A DNA stretch of 64,000 nucleotides from the NCBI RefSeq assembly GCF_001514495.1, contig NZ_BCNM01000012.1, forward strand, positions 124,001 to 188,000. The letters are read 5' to 3'. The stretch comes from Paenibacillus pabuli NBRC 13638 (GTDB lineage Bacteria; Bacillota; Bacilli; Paenibacillales; Paenibacillaceae). The notes under the pieces are model-generated. The model ran no database searches, was not told where the DNA came from, and was given only the letters and a program-made list of their open reading frames with translations. A program made the translations under genes and the position numbers. Positions 17,821 to 26,719 of this stretch are shown piece by piece (within the stretch, counting starts at the first letter, position 1; the number at the start of each line of letters is the position of its first letter).

Positions 17821-18993
17821 ATGATGGCAAAAAAGGAAGTTGTAGCGATGCTGCTCGCTGGAGGGCAAGGCAAAAGGTTAAAGGGATTGACCAAATCACT
17901 GGCCAAGCCCGCTGTTTATTTTGGCGGAACGTACCGCATTATTGATTTTCCTCTCAGTAATTGCTCCAATTCAGGCATCGACACGGTTGGTGTGTTAACT
18001 CAGTACGAACCTCTGGTACTGCACTCCTATATCGGCATTGGCAGTGATTGGGATCTGGACCGCAAAAATGGCGGTGTATATGTACTTCCTCCTCATGAAC
18101 GTGAAGACGGCAGTAACTGGTATCGAGGGACGGCGGATGCGATCTACCGTAACCTGAATTTTATCGAACAATTCGATCCTGAGCATGTGCTCATTTTGTC
18201 AGGGGATCATATCTATAAAATGGATTATGAGAAAATGCTTCAATATCATAAGGAAAAGGATGCAGATTGCACCATATCGGTCATTGACGTTCCGCTGGAA
18301 GAAGCCAGCCGGTTCGGGCTGCTCAACACCCATGATGATTATCGCATCTATGAATTTGAAGAAAAACCTCCTGAACCCAAGAGCACGCTCGCTTCCATGG
18401 GTATCTATCTCTTCAAGTGGGATGTGCTGAAACGCTTCCTGATTCAGGATGAACAGCAGGCATCCACCTCGTATGATTTTGGCAAAGATATCATTCCCTT
18501 GCTGCTTGAAAATGAAAAATCACTATACGCTTATCCATTTGAAGGATATTGGAAGGACGTCGGTACGATCCGCAGTCTGTGGGAATCCAATATGGATCTG
18601 CTGGATGAGGAAACGCCTCTTAATCTAAATGACCCGGATTGGCGTATATACACCCGGAATCCAAATCAACCTGCGCAATATATCTCACCCGCAGCGAAGG
18701 TAAGCCATTGTATCATCAGTGAAGGCAGCGTTGTGCATGGTGAGGTGAATCATTCGGTATTGTTCTACGGAATCGAAGTTGGGGAGAACAGCTCCGTAAC
18801 CGATTCAGTTATTATGCCAAGAGTGAAGATCGGACAAAATGTACGCATTCACAAAGCCATCATTGCCGAAGGATTAGTGATTCCGGATGGAGTGCATCTG
18901 TCACCTGCCCCTGAGGATGAAAGTGATATATTACTGGTTGATCAGGAAGAACTGGAACGTCAGCTTCACGAGAGAATGACAAGTAAAGCCTAA
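17821..18993 (+). CDS. glgC: Glucose-1-phosphate adenylyltransferase, catalytic subunit
   Basis: Makes ADP-glucose from ATP and glucose 1-phosphate, the committed step of glycogen synthesis. With start ATG 17821 (GGAGGAGG 6 bases upstream) it is 390 residues. The nucleotidyltransferase signature MLLAGGQGKRLKGLTKSLAKPAV, the catalytic Asp region LSGDHIYKMDY, and FEGYWKDVGTI (sugar-phosphate binding) are intact. A C-terminal left-handed beta-helix follows from about residue 285. It is followed after 27 bases by glgD, so the two form a heteromeric enzyme as in B. subtilis. An upstream ATG at 17800 has no RBS. Confidence 0.95.
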   Translation: MMAKKEVVAMLLAGGQGKRLKGLTKSLAKPAVYFGGTYRIIDFPLSNCSNSGIDTVGVLTQYEPLVLHSYIGIGSDWDLDRKNGGVYVLPPHEREDGSNWYRGTADAIYRNLNFIEQFDPEHVLILSGDHIYKMDYEKMLQYHKEKDADCTISVIDVPLEEASRFGLLNTHDDYRIYEFEEKPPEPKSTLASMGIYLFKWDVLKRFLIQDEQQASTSYDFGKDIIPLLLENEKSLYAYPFEGYWKDVGTIRSLWESNMDLLDEETPLNLNDPDWRIYTRNPNQPAQYISPAAKVSHCIISEGSVVHGEVNHSVLFYGIEVGENSSVTDSVIMPRVKIGQNVRIHKAIIAEGLVIPDGVHLSPAPEDESDILLVDQEELERQLHERMTSKA

Positions 18994-19020
18994 TCTAATG
19001 CCAAAAGGACGGTGCATGCG

Positions 19021-20124
19021 ATGAAACCATTGATCGGAGTTATTAACCTTGACCATGAGCTTGAGGAATTGAAGGAATTAACGTACTTTCGCTGCGGAGC
19101 CGCGGTGCCTTATGCCGGGCGTTACCGTCTGATTGATTTTGTATTGTCCAACATGATGAATGCAGGCATTGAGAGTATCGGCGTATTTGTCCGCCGGAAG
19201 TACCGTTCACTCATGGATCATCTGGGTGACGGCAAGCCGTGGGATTTGGATCGGAAGCATGGAGGCATGTTTATTTTGCCACCGGACTGGAATGATCCGA
19301 CGGATACCTCTCAGGGGGATTTGCAGCATTTTCACAACAATCTCGATTTTTTCCGCCGTGGTTCCGGTCAATATGTCGTTCATGCGGGGAGTCGGCACGT
19401 GACCAAAGCGGATCTGCAGGACGTGTACAGGTACCATATAAGCAAGGGCGCGGATGTAACACTGGTCTGCAAAAAAGTGGATCAACTGCTGCCTGAGCAT
19501 GATGCCTGCGTCAAAATTGAAGATGACGGGAACGGAAATGTGGTGGACATTCACCAAAGCGCCGACCACCCGAATATATATACTGAAATTTTTATTATGG
19601 AAAAAGAATTGTTCCTGCGCCAAGTACAGCGCTGCATCGATCATGGCGAAAGCCATTTCTTCCGTGATGTGATTCAGAAAAACCCGGATGGCTTGAACGT
19701 TGCTGCGTATGCTTACGATGGGTATCACGCGGTAATCAATTCGGTCGACAGCTATTACCGCAACAGTATGGAGCTGCTGAATACAGGGCTGTATGAGCAG
19801 CTGTTTAAGGAACAGCCCGTTCAGACCAAGATCAAGTACGAGGCTCCCGCCAAATATCTGGACACGGCCGAGGTGAAACATTCCCTGCTTGCAAATGGCT
19901 GCATCGTAGGCGGAGAAGTGGAAGACAGCATTCTCTTCCGGGGTGTGCATGTGGCAAAGGGCGCCAAAATCAAGGGTTCCATCATTATGCAAAAGTGCTA
20001 CATCGGAGAGGGCGCCGTACTGGAAAATGTCATTCTCGACAAAGATGTGAAACTGAGTGGCGGTCAGACGCTGATTGGTGATCCATCGAACCCGTACATT
20101 CTGGCGAAGAGTACTATTATCTAA
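19021..20124 (+). CDS. glgD: Glucose-1-phosphate adenylyltransferase-like subunit GlgD
   Basis: The 367-residue homologue of GlgC lacks the N-terminal GGxGxRL catalytic loop. The start reads MKPLIGVINLDHELEELKEL instead, which is the hallmark of the non-catalytic, regulatory GlgD subunit in Bacillales and clostridia. It keeps the RYRLIDFVLSN segment and the C-terminal beta-helix (SILFRGVHVAKGA, SIIMQKCYIGEGA). Start ATG 19021 follows AAGGA at about 11 bases; a GTG at 19012 is too close to it. It is co-transcribed with glgC. Confidence 0.93.
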   Translation: MKPLIGVINLDHELEELKELTYFRCGAAVPYAGRYRLIDFVLSNMMNAGIESIGVFVRRKYRSLMDHLGDGKPWDLDRKHGGMFILPPDWNDPTDTSQGDLQHFHNNLDFFRRGSGQYVVHAGSRHVTKADLQDVYRYHISKGADVTLVCKKVDQLLPEHDACVKIEDDGNGNVVDIHQSADHPNIYTEIFIMEKELFLRQVQRCIDHGESHFFRDVIQKNPDGLNVAAYAYDGYHAVINSVDSYYRNSMELLNTGLYEQLFKEQPVQTKIKYEAPAKYLDTAEVKHSLLANGCIVGGEVEDSILFRGVHVAKGAKIKGSIIMQKCYIGEGAVLENVILDKDVKLSGGQTLIGDPSNPYILAKSTII

Positions 20125-20168
20125 TACCAACACTTAACCGATATCATCTATAACTATATATAAAATAA

Positions 20169-20468
20169 AAATCCTGTAGGTTGAATTTCAGGTTCATGTT
20201 GCTTTGAAGCATGGGTGCCACAGCTAAAGCTACGGTTATACGTGCTAACGCAGTGGAGGTGACGAAATCGATTCTGAAGAAGCGTCAGCGTTCGCCTTTG
20301 TCTCCAAATTTCAACCTTTTATAAGGTTCATCAAGAAATTTGAGAGACAACAGCGATCGGAAGAACGATTCGTAACCGGAACGGGCTCTTAGCCGGAAGT
20401 GCAGTTTTGTAAGGTGTAGCACTCATGTGTAAGAAACAAGTATGAACCGCCACCATCCTACAGGATTT
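20169..20468 (+). ncRNA. Highly structured ~300-nt element in the glgD-glgP gap
   Basis: The whole gap folds on paper as one long nested hairpin. Arms from outside in: 20169-20180 with 20457-20468 (12 of 12, AAATCCTGTAGG/CCTACAGGATTT); 20191-20197 with 20442-20448 (7 of 7); 20209-20221 with 20416-20428 (12 of 13, two G-U); 20233-20238 with 20373-20378; 20262-20274 with 20363-20373 (bulged); 20298-20312 with 20335-20350 (one bulge); 20313-20318 with 20323-20328 around a TTAT tetraloop. The right outer arm ends 4 bases before the glgP ribosome site. It may be a leader RNA controlling glgP, a processing site inside the operon, or one copy of an interspersed palindromic repeat. No coding frame is evident in it. 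Confidence 0.65.
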
Positions 20469-20487
20469 CACCGGGAGGAACCTTCTT

Positions 20488-22920
20488 TTGTTTGACAACA
20501 AGGAAACGTTCAAGAGTATTTTTAGGCGGAATCTGGTTAGTAAATTGGGTAAGCCGCTTGAAGAAGCAACGCAGGAAGATGTCTATCACGTTCTTGGAAG
20601 CATGATCCGCGAATATGCGGGTCAGGATTGGGCGGCGTCGAATCAGGGGTTTAAGCAGCGCCAGGATAAACAGGTTTATTACTTCTCGCTGGAATTCCTG
20701 ATTGGACGTCTGCTCGGCAACAATCTGCTGAATGTGAATGAATTGGAACTCGTTCGTGACAGTCTGGCTGAACTGGGCTTCTCTTTGGAAGAAGTGGAAG
20801 AACAGGAGGCGGATGCTGGTCTCGGTAACGGAGGTCTGGGACGACTCGCAGCCTGTTTTCTGGATTCATTGGCTTCACTCGGTTATGCGGGACATGGATG
20901 CGGAATTCGATATAAATATGGTTTGTTTGAGCAAAAAATTATCCATGGCAATCAGGTGGAATTACCCGATAATTGGCTTGATAAAGGTAATGAATGGGAA
21001 GTGCGCCGTCCGGAAAAAAAGGTGGAAGTGCAATTCTGGGGCCGTGTTGAGGCCTATGAACAGGACGGACAGTACCAATTTGTTACAAAGGATGCCGAAT
21101 CGGTTGTAGCTGTGCCTTATGATGTGCCTGTTATTGGTTATGGTCAGCCGCATGTGAACACATTGCGATTGTGGAGCGCGGAGCCCAAGCGGGGGACCTC
21201 GCTGGATACCCCTTCAAACTATTACGGATATCTGGATTACAGTCGTTCCGTAGAATCGATCTCGGAGTTCTTGTACCCGGATGATTCCCAATACGAGGGC
21301 AAGCTGCTCCGTCTGAAACAGCAATACTTTATGTGTTCTGCTGGCGTCCAGAGTGCTTTGCGTACATTTAATAAACTGGAGCTCCCCTATGATCGATTAC
21401 CGGATAAGGTAGCCTTTCATATCAATGATACACACCCCACACTGGTCATTCCCGAGCTGATGCGGATTCTGATTGATGTCAAGGGATATGGATGGGATGA
21501 AGCTTGGGATATTACAACCCGCACCGTATCCTACACCAACCATACAACGTTAAGCGAAGCGCTTGAAAAGTGGCCTGTCGCCATGATCAGCAAGCTGCTG
21601 CCGCGCATTTATATGATTATTGAAGAGATCAACAAACGCTTCTGCGGCATGCTGCTTGAGCGTTATCCCGGAGACCCGGATCGAATTCAGCATCTGGCGA
21701 TTATTGCTAACGATCAGGTACGGATGGCGAATCTGGCCATTGTGGGCAGTCATAGTGTCAATGGTGTCGCGGCATTGCATACCGAAATATTGAAGAAACG
21801 GGAAATGGCATCGTTCTATGCACTCTACCCGGAGCGCTTTAATAACAAAACCAATGGCATTACCCATCGCCGCTGGCTGATGCATGCCAATCCCAAGCTG
21901 TCAAATCTGATCACAGACACGATTGGAAGAGACTGGATTACGGAGCCGGGCAAATTGAATGAACTGGTAGGTGCTGCCGATGATGCTTCATTCCAGCAGC
22001 AATTCCATTCGATCAAACGCCACAATAAGGAGCGGCTGGCTGCGTATATCCTGGATCATACCGGAACAGCCGTCAACCCGGATTCCATTTTTGACGTACA
22101 GGTGAAAAGACTGCATGGGTACAAACGGCAGTTGCTGAACATTTTGCATGTCATGCATCTGTATAACCGACTCAAAAGCGACGCTTCGTTTGATATCGTG
22201 CCACGTACGTTCATTTTTGGAGCAAAGGCGGCCCCGAGTTATTATTTTGCCAAGAAAATTATCAAGCTGATTAACACGGTGGCCGATACGGTGAATCGCG
22301 ATGCGGCTGTGAGAGATCGTCTGCAGGTATTTTTCCTGGAAAACTATTCAGTCTCTCTGGCCGAGAAAATTATTCCGGCCGCAGATGTCAGCGAACAGAT
22401 TTCAACTGCAGGCAAGGAAGCCTCTGGTACAGGCAACATGAAATTCATGATGAACGGTGCGTTAACCATTGGTACAATGGATGGCGCGAACGTGGAGATG
22501 GCTGAGCAAGTTGGTCAGGACAATATGTTCATCTTTGGTCTGAGTGCAGACGAAGTAATGGATTATTACCGCTCCGGCAGTTATCGGCCGAGTGAGATTG
22601 TGCAGCACGATGAACGGATTCGCGAGGTAGTCGAGCAGCTGGTGCATCCGGGAGCGTTCTGTGAGCGTGATGGTGAATTCTGGGACATCTATGATTCCTT
22701 GCTGGCACATGGGGACGAATATTTTGTGTTACGTGACTTTGCTGCCTATGCGGATGCCCATGCTGCCATCAATTTGGCTTATCGTGATATACCGGGCTGG
22801 ACGCGTAAGGCTGTACTCAATACAGCTCATTCCGGTATTTTCTCCAGTGATCGGACCATCAGTGAATATGCAACAGACATCTGGGGCATTCATCCGGTGT
22901 CCGGAAACTGGAAGGGCTAG
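20488..22920 (+). CDS. glgP: Glycogen/alpha-glucan phosphorylase
   Basis: Releases glucose 1-phosphate from glycogen using pyridoxal phosphate. The 810 residues are full length for GlgP. The PLP-lysine site EASGTGNMKFMMNGALTIGT is present, along with GNGGLGRLAACFLDS near residue 112 and the VKRLHGYKRQLLN segment. It starts at TTG 20488 with GGGAGG 9 bases upstream. It completes glgC-glgD-glgP; unlike B. subtilis glgBCDAP, no glgB (branching enzyme) or glgA (synthase) is between or beside them, so those must be elsewhere. Two terminator hairpins follow. Confidence 0.95.
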   Translation: MFDNKETFKSIFRRNLVSKLGKPLEEATQEDVYHVLGSMIREYAGQDWAASNQGFKQRQDKQVYYFSLEFLIGRLLGNNLLNVNELELVRDSLAELGFSLEEVEEQEADAGLGNGGLGRLAACFLDSLASLGYAGHGCGIRYKYGLFEQKIIHGNQVELPDNWLDKGNEWEVRRPEKKVEVQFWGRVEAYEQDGQYQFVTKDAESVVAVPYDVPVIGYGQPHVNTLRLWSAEPKRGTSLDTPSNYYGYLDYSRSVESISEFLYPDDSQYEGKLLRLKQQYFMCSAGVQSALRTFNKLELPYDRLPDKVAFHINDTHPTLVIPELMRILIDVKGYGWDEAWDITTRTVSYTNHTTLSEALEKWPVAMISKLLPRIYMIIEEINKRFCGMLLERYPGDPDRIQHLAIIANDQVRMANLAIVGSHSVNGVAALHTEILKKREMASFYALYPERFNNKTNGITHRRWLMHANPKLSNLITDTIGRDWITEPGKLNELVGAADDASFQQQFHSIKRHNKERLAAYILDHTGTAVNPDSIFDVQVKRLHGYKRQLLNILHVMHLYNRLKSDASFDIVPRTFIFGAKAAPSYYFAKKIIKLINTVADTVNRDAAVRDRLQVFFLENYSVSLAEKIIPAADVSEQISTAGKEASGTGNMKFMMNGALTIGTMDGANVEMAEQVGQDNMFIFGLSADEVMDYYRSGSYRPSEIVQHDERIREVVEQLVHPGAFCERDGEFWDIYDSLLAHGDEYFVLRDFAAYADAHAAINLAYRDIPGWTRKAVLNTAHSGIFSSDRTISEYATDIWGIHPVSGNWKG

Positions 22921-22968
22921 TACCCTTTTGATTTATTTATTATTCAAGACTCCCTTGTACACAGGAAT

Positions 22969-23030
22969 AATCTCTGCGAAGTTAACCATCCTTTTAGCAG
23001 AGATTTGTCCTTGTTGTGCAAGGTTTTTTT
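22969..23030 (+). terminator. Tandem hairpins terminating the glg operon
   Basis: First stem AATCTCTGC/GCAGAGATT (22969-22977, 22997-23005), then CCTTG/CAAGG followed by seven Ts (23009-23030). The second looks like the working intrinsic terminator. Confidence 0.75.
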
Positions 23031-23194
23031 GCATAGGGTGACTTGTACAGGGTTATCGATGAACAAGGGGAGAAACTGCAATTCAAGGAGAGGTATGCTG
23101 TAATCCAAGTCTGAGCAGCTGGACATGAAGATCCATATCCCTATAAAATAAACCTTACCGCTCGGCGGAAAAAAAGGTCGGAGGATTTCAGAAT

Positions 23195-23659
23195 ATGAAT
23201 AATGGTTCGTGGCTTCGCTCCAGGTGGATTCTTTCTATTGTCGCCTGTATGGCGGTACTGTACATATTGTTCATGGGCAATTTGCTCTTCGTCAGTGGTA
23301 GAACCCCTGGCATGAACTATCAATATAATCTGGTACCCCTAGAGACGATCAAGCCACTTCTTTTTGAAAGGTACCGATATAATACGGAAGCTTGGGTGAA
23401 GAATCTGTTTGGGAATATTGTCTTGTTTATTCCACTTGGCATATGGATACCCTGGTTATTTCGCCGGTGCCAAAAGTTCTTTCCCTTCACAGGCACAGTC
23501 GTTGTGCTTCTGTTTGCAGTCGAGTCCACACAATTCATTACTCGTGTTGGTTCGTTTGATGTCGATGATATTATGTTGAATACGCTTGGAGCCTGGATGG
23601 GGTACCTGGCGTTTGGTTTACTCAAGTTCATGTACTCACAGGAAGAGGCTCGATATTAG
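23195..23659 (+). CDS. VanZ-like membrane protein
   Basis: The 154-residue protein has an N-terminal helix (residues ~8-32), then the VanZ-family core NLVPLETIKPL...NIVLFIPLGIWIPWL and EStQFITRVGSFDVDDIMLNTLGAWMG, with about four helices in all. VanZ proteins confer low-level teicoplanin resistance in some backgrounds, but most chromosomal homologues have no known role. RBS GGAGG lies 10 bases before ATG 23195. It appears monocistronic. Confidence 0.85.
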   Translation: MNNGSWLRSRWILSIVACMAVLYILFMGNLLFVSGRTPGMNYQYNLVPLETIKPLLFERYRYNTEAWVKNLFGNIVLFIPLGIWIPWLFRRCQKFFPFTGTVVVLLFAVESTQFITRVGSFDVDDIMLNTLGAWMGYLAFGLLKFMYSQEEARY

Positions 23660-23796
23660 ACTGCGATGGGCGGTCTATAGTGGGTCCTTTTTGTGTTCCG
23701 TCTTGTTTTCGGGTGTTTATAAGGAGGCCTTTTCGGATAAAACATATTAACGGGTAATATAGTAAGGTGTACTGTGATGAAAGCGAGGTGGTCTAT

Positions 23797-25479
23797 ATCG
23801 TTTGGTGGAAAGAGAGTGTAGTGTACCAGATTTACCCCAACAGCTTCAAAGATTCGGATGGGGATGGTCAGGGTGACTTGCAAGGCATATATGACAAACT
23901 GGATTATTTGAGTCGACTGGGTGTGGATGTAATCTGGATCTGTCCAATCTACGATTCCCCCGGGCATGATAACGGGTACGATATCCGGGATTACTACGCT
24001 ATTTTACGCAAGTATGGCACAATGGAGGATTTCGACCGGTTGCTGGACGAGGCACACAAGCGAGGTCTCAAGATCATGATGGATCTGGTATTGAATCATA
24101 CATCTGATGAACACGCCTGGTTTGTCGAATCACGTTCATCATTGGTGAATCCGAAACGGGATTATTACATTTGGCGTTCAGGCAAGAACGGTCAGGTTCC
24201 AAACAATTGGGAATCTTACTTCGGAGGCTCTGTATGGAAACATGATCCGGAAACCAATGAATATTATATGCATTTGTATTCCGAGCATCAGCCGGATCTC
24301 AACTGGAACAATCCACAGATGGCAGAAGAGATGTATGAGATGGTACATTGGTGGCTGCAAAAAGGTGTTGATGGTTTTCGGTTCGATGCGGTAGCGCATA
24401 TTGCCAAGGCAGAAGGTCTGCCGAGTGCTCACAATCCGGACAATTTGCCTGTCGTCCCGGCATACCAGCTTTTTTCCAACCTGGAGCAAGTACACTCCAT
24501 CCTGAGCAAACTGAATGATATGATCCTGAAGCCATATGGTCCGATGACTGTTGGGGAGACTTCAGGGCTTGGTCCTGAACAGGCGCTCGCCTATGTGGGG
24601 ACAGATCGGAATGAGCTGAACATGGTGTTCCAGTTTGAGCATATGTTTGTGGATGCCAAATCCTCCGGAATCGGCAAATGGAACCATCGGGAGTGGAAGC
24701 TGCCTGAGCTAAAAGAAATTATGAGCCGCTGGCAAACCGTGCTGCATGGCAGGGGCTGGAATGCCAACTATATGGGCAATCATGATCAGCCGCGTCCGGT
24801 ATCCCGCTTCGGTGATGATGGGAAATACAGAGTACGCTCTGCCCAGATGCTGGCTACGTGGATGCTCACCCTGGAAGGTACTCCGTACATCTATCAAGGG
24901 GAAGAGATCGGCATGACCAATATTGCTTTTCCTAATATTGAGGATTATCGGGATATTGAGACGATGAATTATTATCGACATCATATCGGTCAGGGGCGTG
25001 CAAAACATGAAGTGATGCAGGCGATTTGGCTCAAGAGTCGTGATAATGCCCGTACGCCGATGCAGTGGGATGATTCGAAACATGCCGGATTTACCGAGGG
25101 TGAGCCATGGATTCAGGTGAATAAGAATTATCCTGAGATTAATGTGGCTGATGCCGAACGTGATCCCCATTCCATTTTGCATTATTACCGCAAACTGATT
25201 GCACTTCGCAAACAACATAAAGTACTGATCTACGGGGCATATGAGCTGCTTTTGCCGGATGATCCTGACATCTATGCTTATATTCGTACAATGGATGACG
25301 AACAAATGCTGGTTATCATGAACTTTCGTGGGCATGAGCCCGAGATGCAATGGCCGGAAGGATGGAGCTCCAAACAGGCCAAACTGCTCATTAGCAACGT
25401 AAGCAGACGTTATTCCACGGACGAGGGCGCGATTCTTCTTCAGCCTTATGAAGCAAGGGTTTATCAAATGAAGCGATAA
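23797..25479 (+). CDS. malL: GH13 oligo-alpha-glucosidase (MalL-like), probably with ATC start
   Basis: A cytosolic GH13 alpha-glucosidase cleaving alpha-1,6 or alpha-1,4 glucosidic ends of malto- or isomalto-oligosaccharides. Catalytic residues are the nucleophile D197 (GFRFDAVAH), acid/base E254 (TVGETSG) and D330 (NHDQPR) when numbered from ATC 23797. That is within one or two positions of the B. subtilis/B. cereus enzymes (199, 255, about 330). GAGGTG at 23785-23790 lies 6 bases before this ATC and gives the expected N-terminus M-V-WWKES. Canonical alternatives (GTG 23767, GTG 23788) are in frame but either overlap that ribosome site or add an unusual ten-residue leader. Length 560 aa. 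It lies between glg and tre genes, fitting a carbohydrate block. Confidence 0.88.
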   Translation: MVWWKESVVYQIYPNSFKDSDGDGQGDLQGIYDKLDYLSRLGVDVIWICPIYDSPGHDNGYDIRDYYAILRKYGTMEDFDRLLDEAHKRGLKIMMDLVLNHTSDEHAWFVESRSSLVNPKRDYYIWRSGKNGQVPNNWESYFGGSVWKHDPETNEYYMHLYSEHQPDLNWNNPQMAEEMYEMVHWWLQKGVDGFRFDAVAHIAKAEGLPSAHNPDNLPVVPAYQLFSNLEQVHSILSKLNDMILKPYGPMTVGETSGLGPEQALAYVGTDRNELNMVFQFEHMFVDAKSSGIGKWNHREWKLPELKEIMSRWQTVLHGRGWNANYMGNHDQPRPVSRFGDDGKYRVRSAQMLATWMLTLEGTPYIYQGEEIGMTNIAFPNIEDYRDIETMNYYRHHIGQGRAKHEVMQAIWLKSRDNARTPMQWDDSKHAGFTEGEPWIQVNKNYPEINVADAERDPHSILHYYRKLIALRKQHKVLIYGAYELLLPDDPDIYAYIRTMDDEQMLVIMNFRGHEPEMQWPEGWSSKQAKLLISNVSRRYSTDEGAILLQPYEARVYQMKR

Positions 25480-25564
25480 TCGCGTTATTTTGCTTTGGAG
25501 AAACGATTTGAATTATAATGTAGGTTGAAAATGAAAATAATGCATAGGTCTGGAGGATACCAAG

Positions 25565-26257
25565 TTGCTGAATATTACCTACCATGGACACTCTAGTGTA
25601 CAACTGGGTTCAGAAGAGAAGTCTTTGATCATTGATCCTTTCCTTCGTGGCAATGAACTTGCTGTCACCAAACCGGAAGATATCAAGACGGATGCCGTTT
25701 TACTGACACATGCACATATGGATCACATTTTGGATGCTGAACCCATTGCCAAGGCCAATCATGCCAAGGTGGTTGCAATTGTGGAACTGGCTACATATAT
25801 GTCATGGAAGGGTCTGGATACCCTTGGCATGAATATGGGCGGAACGGTAGATCTTGGCTTTGCCCAAGCTAAAATGATTCAGGCTTTCCATACGTCGGGG
25901 ATCGTGCTGGAAGAGGAGCAGCGGATCATGTACGCAGGTTTGCCAGCAGGATATATTATTCACATTGGCGGTAAAACCATTTTGCATGCCGGAGATACGA
26001 GTCTGTTCGGTGATATGAAAATGATTGGTGATCGCCACAATATCGATGTCGCTTTCCTGCCTATTGGCGGCCATTTCACCATGGGTCCGGAAGATGCTCT
26101 GCAAGCGGCGGAATGGTTCAATGCCAAGCTGACGATTCCTGTTCATTATGATACATTCCCGGTGATTCGTCAGGACGCCGAGAAGTTTGTGGGGCAGCTT
26201 GCTTCCAAGGGGCTTGAGGGTCGTGTACTGGCACCGGGTGAGTCTCTTACGCTATAA
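25565..26257 (+). CDS. UPF0173-type metal-dependent hydrolase (metallo-beta-lactamase fold)
   Basis: This 230-residue protein begins MLNITYHGHSSVQL at TTG 25565 (GGAGG 7 bases upstream). It carries the zinc motif THAHMDHI near residue 50, an HTSG segment, and HAGDTSLF plus GGHFTMGPEDAL, as in the UPF0173 family of small hydrolases with unknown substrate. The upstream gap of 85 bases holds its promoter. A perfect terminator follows. Confidence 0.9.
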   Translation: MLNITYHGHSSVQLGSEEKSLIIDPFLRGNELAVTKPEDIKTDAVLLTHAHMDHILDAEPIAKANHAKVVAIVELATYMSWKGLDTLGMNMGGTVDLGFAQAKMIQAFHTSGIVLEEEQRIMYAGLPAGYIIHIGGKTILHAGDTSLFGDMKMIGDRHNIDVAFLPIGGHFTMGPEDALQAAEWFNAKLTIPVHYDTFPVIRQDAEKFVGQLASKGLEGRVLAPGESLTL

Positions 26258-26301
26258 TGGTCTCTTAACCACGGTTTAAACATAAAAGCAATGTGAATCT
26301 A

Positions 26302-26348
26302 AAGACGAATATCACGTCAGTTATACTGACGTGATATTCGTCTTTTTT
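26302..26348 (+). terminator. Perfect 19-bp terminator after the UPF0173 hydrolase
   Basis: Left arm 26302-26320 and right arm 26326-26344 are perfectly complementary (AAGACGAATATCACGTCAG on the left) with loop TTATA, followed by a run of Ts. Confidence 0.92.
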
Positions 26349-26512
26349 CGGTTTTAAGTTCAATTTTGAACCATTACATTGGTGTAAATGACAAAAAATT
26401 CGCCATACCATTGTTGGAGCCTTGTCAAAATGACTACCTGATCCATCATAGAATCGAATATGGAACCGTCTGTTTTCCCGAATCCACGTATCGGGTGTCA
26501 GACGGTTTTTTT
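26349..26512 (+). ncRNA. Candidate small RNA ending in an orphan terminator
   Basis: Between two genes there is a second rho-independent terminator: AACCGTCTG (26464-26472) pairs with CAGACGGTT (26499-26507), has an inner CCCGA/TCGGG stem, and is followed by seven Ts. No reading frame with an RBS ends at it. A perfect palindrome GTTCAATTTTGAAC lies at 26358-26371 near the left end. This could be a ~100-150-nt small RNA or a premature terminator in the long leader of the tre operon. The 5' end is a guess. Confidence 0.4.
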
Positions 26513-26631
26513 CGTCCGAGCTACTTCTATCATGGCGTTATCGAACGCATAAATTGAAATAAGTGTTACAGAGGCGGCCCTTATGGGGAATGTGTAGAAG
26601 AGGTAAATTATAGGCATATTGAAGTTTCAAC

Positions 26632-26660
26632 TTGTATATACATGTTTACTTATGTAATAT
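26632..26660 (+). promoter_or_regulatory. tre promoter with TreR-like operator
   Basis: TTGTAT (26632-26637), a 17-bp spacer, and TAATAT (26655-26660) form a sigma-A promoter. The perfect palindrome TGTATATACA (26633-26642) overlaps the -35 and matches the known B. subtilis TreR operator core TTGTATATACAA. This implies trehalose-6-phosphate-responsive repression by a TreR encoded elsewhere. Confidence 0.75.
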
Positions 26661-26719
26661 AGAAATGAAGTTAGTTCGAGATGATCACTTAGGCAATACA
26701 ATTTATTGGAGGCGTTAAC

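Noticed and set aside
19207..20133. Long antisense frame over glgD
   Set aside because: Shadow frame, with low-complexity hydrophobic translation and no RBS.
20169..20468. Idea that the structured element is a group II intron or known riboswitch
   Set aside because: No intron-encoded protein or domain V-like hairpin, and no match to aptamer cores I can recognise.
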